A stretch of DNA of 64,000 bases, taken from contig NZ_JAFCKF010000002.1 in assembly GCF_018130545.1 (NCBI RefSeq), positions 744,001-808,000 on the forward strand, written 5' to 3'. The notes under the pieces were generated by a model. That model was not told where the DNA came from, searched no databases, and worked only from the letters and a program-made list of their open reading frames with translations. This DNA is from Bradyrhizobium tropiciagri. Lineage in GTDB: Bacteria > Pseudomonadota > Alphaproteobacteria > Rhizobiales > Xanthobacteraceae. The position numbers were made by a program, and so were the translations under genes. Below, piece after piece: positions 62,071 through 64,000 of this stretch (positions are counted from its first letter, which is position 1; each line of letters opens with the position of its first letter).

Positions 62071-62400
62071 TCACTCCGGCGCGAACTTCAGCGCGGCGAT
62101 ACCAATCAGCACCAACGCGATCCCCGCGACCTTCATCGGGTTCAGCGCCTCGTTGAACAGCAGCACGCCCATCGCGAGCGTGCCTGCGGCGCCAATGCCG
62201 GTCCACACCGTGTAGGCGACGCCAACGCCGAGCACCTGCAACGCGCGGCCGAGCAGGAACACGAAGGCGGCGAGCAGCACCAACGAGACCAGCGTCCAGC
62301 CGAGCCGCGTGTAGCCTTCGGCATATTTCATCGAGATCGCCCAGCCGACGTCGAGAAGACCGGCGACGACGAGTGCGATCCAGGCAAGCGAGTGCGACAT
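62071..62400 (-). CDS. Small multidrug resistance (SMR) family transporter, SugE/Gdx-like
   Basis: The 109-residue four-helix protein is of the SMR family. The pattern WAISMKYAEGYTR, AYTVWTGIGAAGT and NPMKVAGIALVLIG fits the Gdx/SugE branch, which exports guanidinium. The conserved membrane Glu of helix 1 (LLEVGWA in relatives) is Asp17 here (LLDVGWA), a conservative change at the proton-coupling residue. It starts three bases after the GST stop and is probably co-transcribed. No guanidine riboswitch was seen upstream. Confidence 0.85.
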   Translation of the reverse strand: MSHSLAWIALVVAGLLDVGWAISMKYAEGYTRLGWTLVSLVLLAAFVFLLGRALQVLGVGVAYTVWTGIGAAGTLAMGVLLFNEALNPMKVAGIALVLIGIAALKFAPE

Positions 62401-62403
62401 GGC

Positions 62404-63078
62404 TTACGCGGCAAGCTTCAGCATATGCGCGCGGTGGCTGACCAGGAACGCATGCAGCAGGGCCGGATAGTCAGACGAAACGGCGCTGCGCACGCTCGGC
62501 CGCTGGGCCAGCGCACTGCGCCAGGCGCGCACCTTCGGCGTGTGCGTGAACACAGCGAGATCGGTCAGCTGATCGAACAGATCGAAGTAGCGGAAGACCG
62601 GCGCGAATACCGCATCGACCAGGCTGAACTTGTCGCCCGCGAAGAACGGACCGGCGCCGAGCGCAGCCTCGACGCGCGCGAATTTCGCCGCGACCGCCTG
62701 CCGCTTGCTCTCATGGGTCGCAGCATCCGTCGCGGTCTCGAGCCCCCAGAGATCGCCGAGAATGGCCGAGCCGAACTCCATCCAGGCGCGATGCTCGGCG
62801 CGGGTGAGCGCGGCCTCGGGATGCAGCTTCGCGCCGCCCTGCGTCTCCTCGATGTACTCACAGATCACGTTGCTCTCGAACAGCGCGACCTCCTTGCCGT
62901 CGTCGCCGGTCACCACCAGCACCGGCACCTTGCCGAGCGGCGAGATCTTCAAAAACCAGTCCGGCTTGTTGGCGAGATCGATGTCGATCCGCTCGAACGG
63001 CACGCCCTTCTCATGCAGCGCGATGACAGCGCGTTGCACATAGGGACAGAGCTTGTGGCTGATCAGCTTCAGGGCGGC
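62404..63078 (-). CDS. Glutathione S-transferase family protein
   Basis: The 224-residue protein has an N-terminal thioredoxin fold with LCPYVQRAVIALHEKG near residue 10, cis-Pro in GKVPVLV and ESNVICEYIEE, and an all-helical C-terminal domain. The motif CPYVQR places a Cys where omega-class enzymes carry their catalytic Cys, so it may be a thiol-dependent transferase or reductase. It is the first gene of a probable two-gene transcript with the SMR transporter. The upstream region contains two TGCA-type dyads. Confidence 0.88.
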   Translation of the reverse strand, partial: AALKLISHKLCPYVQRAVIALHEKGVPFERIDIDLANKPDWFLKISPLGKVPVLVVTGDDGKEVALFESNVICEYIEETQGGAKLHPEAALTRAEHRAWMEFGSAILGDLWGLETATDAATHESKRQAVAAKFARVEAALGAGPFFAGDKFSLVDAVFAPVFRYFDLFDQLTDLAVFTHTPKVRAWRSALAQRPSVRSAVSSDYPALLHAFLVSHRAHMLKLAA

Positions 63079-63104
63079 CATGACGAACCTCGCGTTCAAT
63101 GCAA

Positions 63105-63160
63105 CTGCATCGAATTAAATGCAGCGGCATGGAACTGTCAAGGTAGATGCATTTGCATCT
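63105..63160. promoter_or_regulatory. Two TGCA-type operator dyads upstream of the GST gene
   Basis: CTGCAT-N8-ATGCAG (63105-63124) and AGATGCA-TT-TGCATCT (63145-63160) are two dyads sharing the TGCAT half-site, between the GST start (63078) and the anmK stop. They look like binding sites of a dimeric regulator acting on the GST/SMR pair. Confidence 0.55.
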
Positions 63161-63163
63161 AAA

Positions 63164-64000
63164 TCACGGTCGCGCGATGATGCCCCCGGTCATCGGGATC
63201 GGCACCCCCGTGGTGGTCGGGTAGCTCAGCGGCAGTCCCTTCATGCCGCGCGCGGCGAGGAAGCCGAAGGCCTGCGCCTCGATCGCGTCCGCCGCCCAGC
63301 CGAGCGCCTCGGCGGGCTCGACGGTTGCCGGCGCCAGGCGATCGCGCAGCATCCGCATCATCGTCAGGTTGGAGGCGCCGCCGCCGCAGATGATCCAGCT
63401 TTTCGGCACCTTGGGCAGCAGCGGCACGATCCGGGCGATCGCGGCCGCCGTGAAAGCGGTCAGCGTCGCGGCCCCATCGGCCGGCGCCACGGCGCCGAGC
63501 TTGAGGCTGGCGAAATCGTTGCGGTCGAGCGATTTCGGCGGCGGAGCCGAGAAGAACGGCAGCTTGAGCGCCTGCCCGATCCAAGCGTCGTCAGGCTTGC
63601 CCAGCGCCGCGAACTTGCCGGCGGTGTCGTACGGCTGATGCATCTGGCGGAACATGAAGTCGTCGAGCAGCGCATTGCCCGGACCGGTGTCGCAAGCGAT
63701 CAGCGCGTCGGTGCCGTCGATATAGGTGATGTTGGAGACGCCGCCGATATTGACCACGACGATCGGCCCCTCGCGGTTCAGCGATTGCGCCAGCGCGCGG
63801 TGGTAGACCGGCACGAACGGCGCGCCCTGCCCGCCGGCATCGACGTCGGCGGCACGGAAATCATGCATCACCGGGATGTGGATCGCCCTGGCGAGCGCCG
63901 GTGCATCGCCGATCTGCACCGTCAGCTTGCGCTCGGGGCGATGCAGCACAGTCTGGCCATGGAACCCGACGATGTCGATCTCCTGGGGGGCAATCCGGTG
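63164..64000 (-). CDS. anmK: Anhydro-N-acetylmuramic acid kinase (partial)
   Basis: The kinase recycles anhydroMurNAc from peptidoglycan by adding water and phosphate to give MurNAc-6-phosphate. About 278 residues are present, missing the N-terminus beyond the window edge; full-length proteins have about 370. Seen are VGFHGQTVLHRP near the edge, VVVNIGGVSNITYIDG, CDTGPGNALLDDFM and the C-terminal CGGGASNLTMM. No N-terminal domain can be examined. The stop is within 5 bases of the operator dyads for the GST gene. Confidence 0.92.
   Translation of the reverse strand, partial: HRIAPQEIDIVGFHGQTVLHRPERKLTVQIGDAPALARAIHIPVMHDFRAADVDAGGQGAPFVPVYHRALAQSLNREGPIVVVNIGGVSNITYIDGTDALIACDTGPGNALLDDFMFRQMHQPYDTAGKFAALGKPDDAWIGQALKLPFFSAPPPKSLDRNDFASLKLGAVAPADGAATLTAFTAAAIARIVPLLPKVPKSWIICGGGASNLTMMRMLRDRLAPATVEPAEALGWAADAIEAQAFGFLAARGMKGLPLSYPTTTGVPIPMTGGIIARP

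Overview
The window looks like a chromosomal segment of an alphaproteobacterium of the Bradyrhizobium group (Nitrobacteraceae, Rhizobiales). This is inferred from the high GC, the many alpha-type gene families (SUF operon with DUF59, Omp25/RopB-like barrels, PHA synthase, parE, Irr-like site), and dispersed intergenic palindromes at 15775, 20604, 53264 and 62031 of a kind I associate with Bradyrhizobium. I see no prophage, insertion sequence, CRISPR array or rRNA. There is one tRNA (Glu, UUC).

Region by region: 1-5.3 kb has tRNA-Glu, two small exported proteins, an M20-type amidohydrolase, a TauE/SafE permease, a PrsW-type membrane protease and HdeD. 5.3-6.6 kb holds a class I DAHP synthase behind a complete transcription attenuator: a promoter that starts at or next to the ATG of a 26-residue peptide with Tyr-Phe-Trp-Tyr-Phe codons, and three mutually exclusive stems ending in an intrinsic terminator. 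7.2-10.3 kb is an EF-P beta-lysylation cluster (epmB, epmA, efp). 10.3-17.1 kb has an M23 peptidase, an exported chorismate mutase, a DapA-like aldolase, a cupin/AhpD-like pair divergent from a MarR regulator with two palindromic operators, and a lytic transglycosylase. 17.1-24.3 kb is a minus-strand metabolic series: aminotransferase, hom, glpX, haloacid dehalogenase, recJ, SDR. 25-30.8 kb has phaC, a MAPEG protein, and a minus series paiB-argC(type I)-argC(type II)-methyltransferase, preceded at 31.0 kb by a second leaderless leader-peptide arrangement.

31-43 kb carries an exported metallo-beta-lactamase-fold protein, two exported caspase-like proteins (one with TPRs), DedA, parE, two outer-membrane barrels, an SDR and a flavin monooxygenase. 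43-50 kb is a regulator cluster (AraC, TetR, a sensor-less AraC paralogue) leading to a 1,280-residue autotransporter. 50-53.8 kb has an RhlE-type helicase, a diguanylate cyclase and a TfoX-like protein with a histone-H1-like tail. 53.9-60.9 kb is the SUF Fe-S assembly operon (cysteine desulfurase, sufB, C, D, S, T, A). 61-64 kb has an alpha/beta hydrolase, a GST/SMR-transporter pair with its own operators, and anmK running off the window.

The main functional themes are amino-acid supply controlled by peptide-coding leaders, EF-P modification, Fe-S assembly and envelope proteins. The most promising regulatory observations are the DAHP synthase attenuator and the similarly built leader before paiB-argC.
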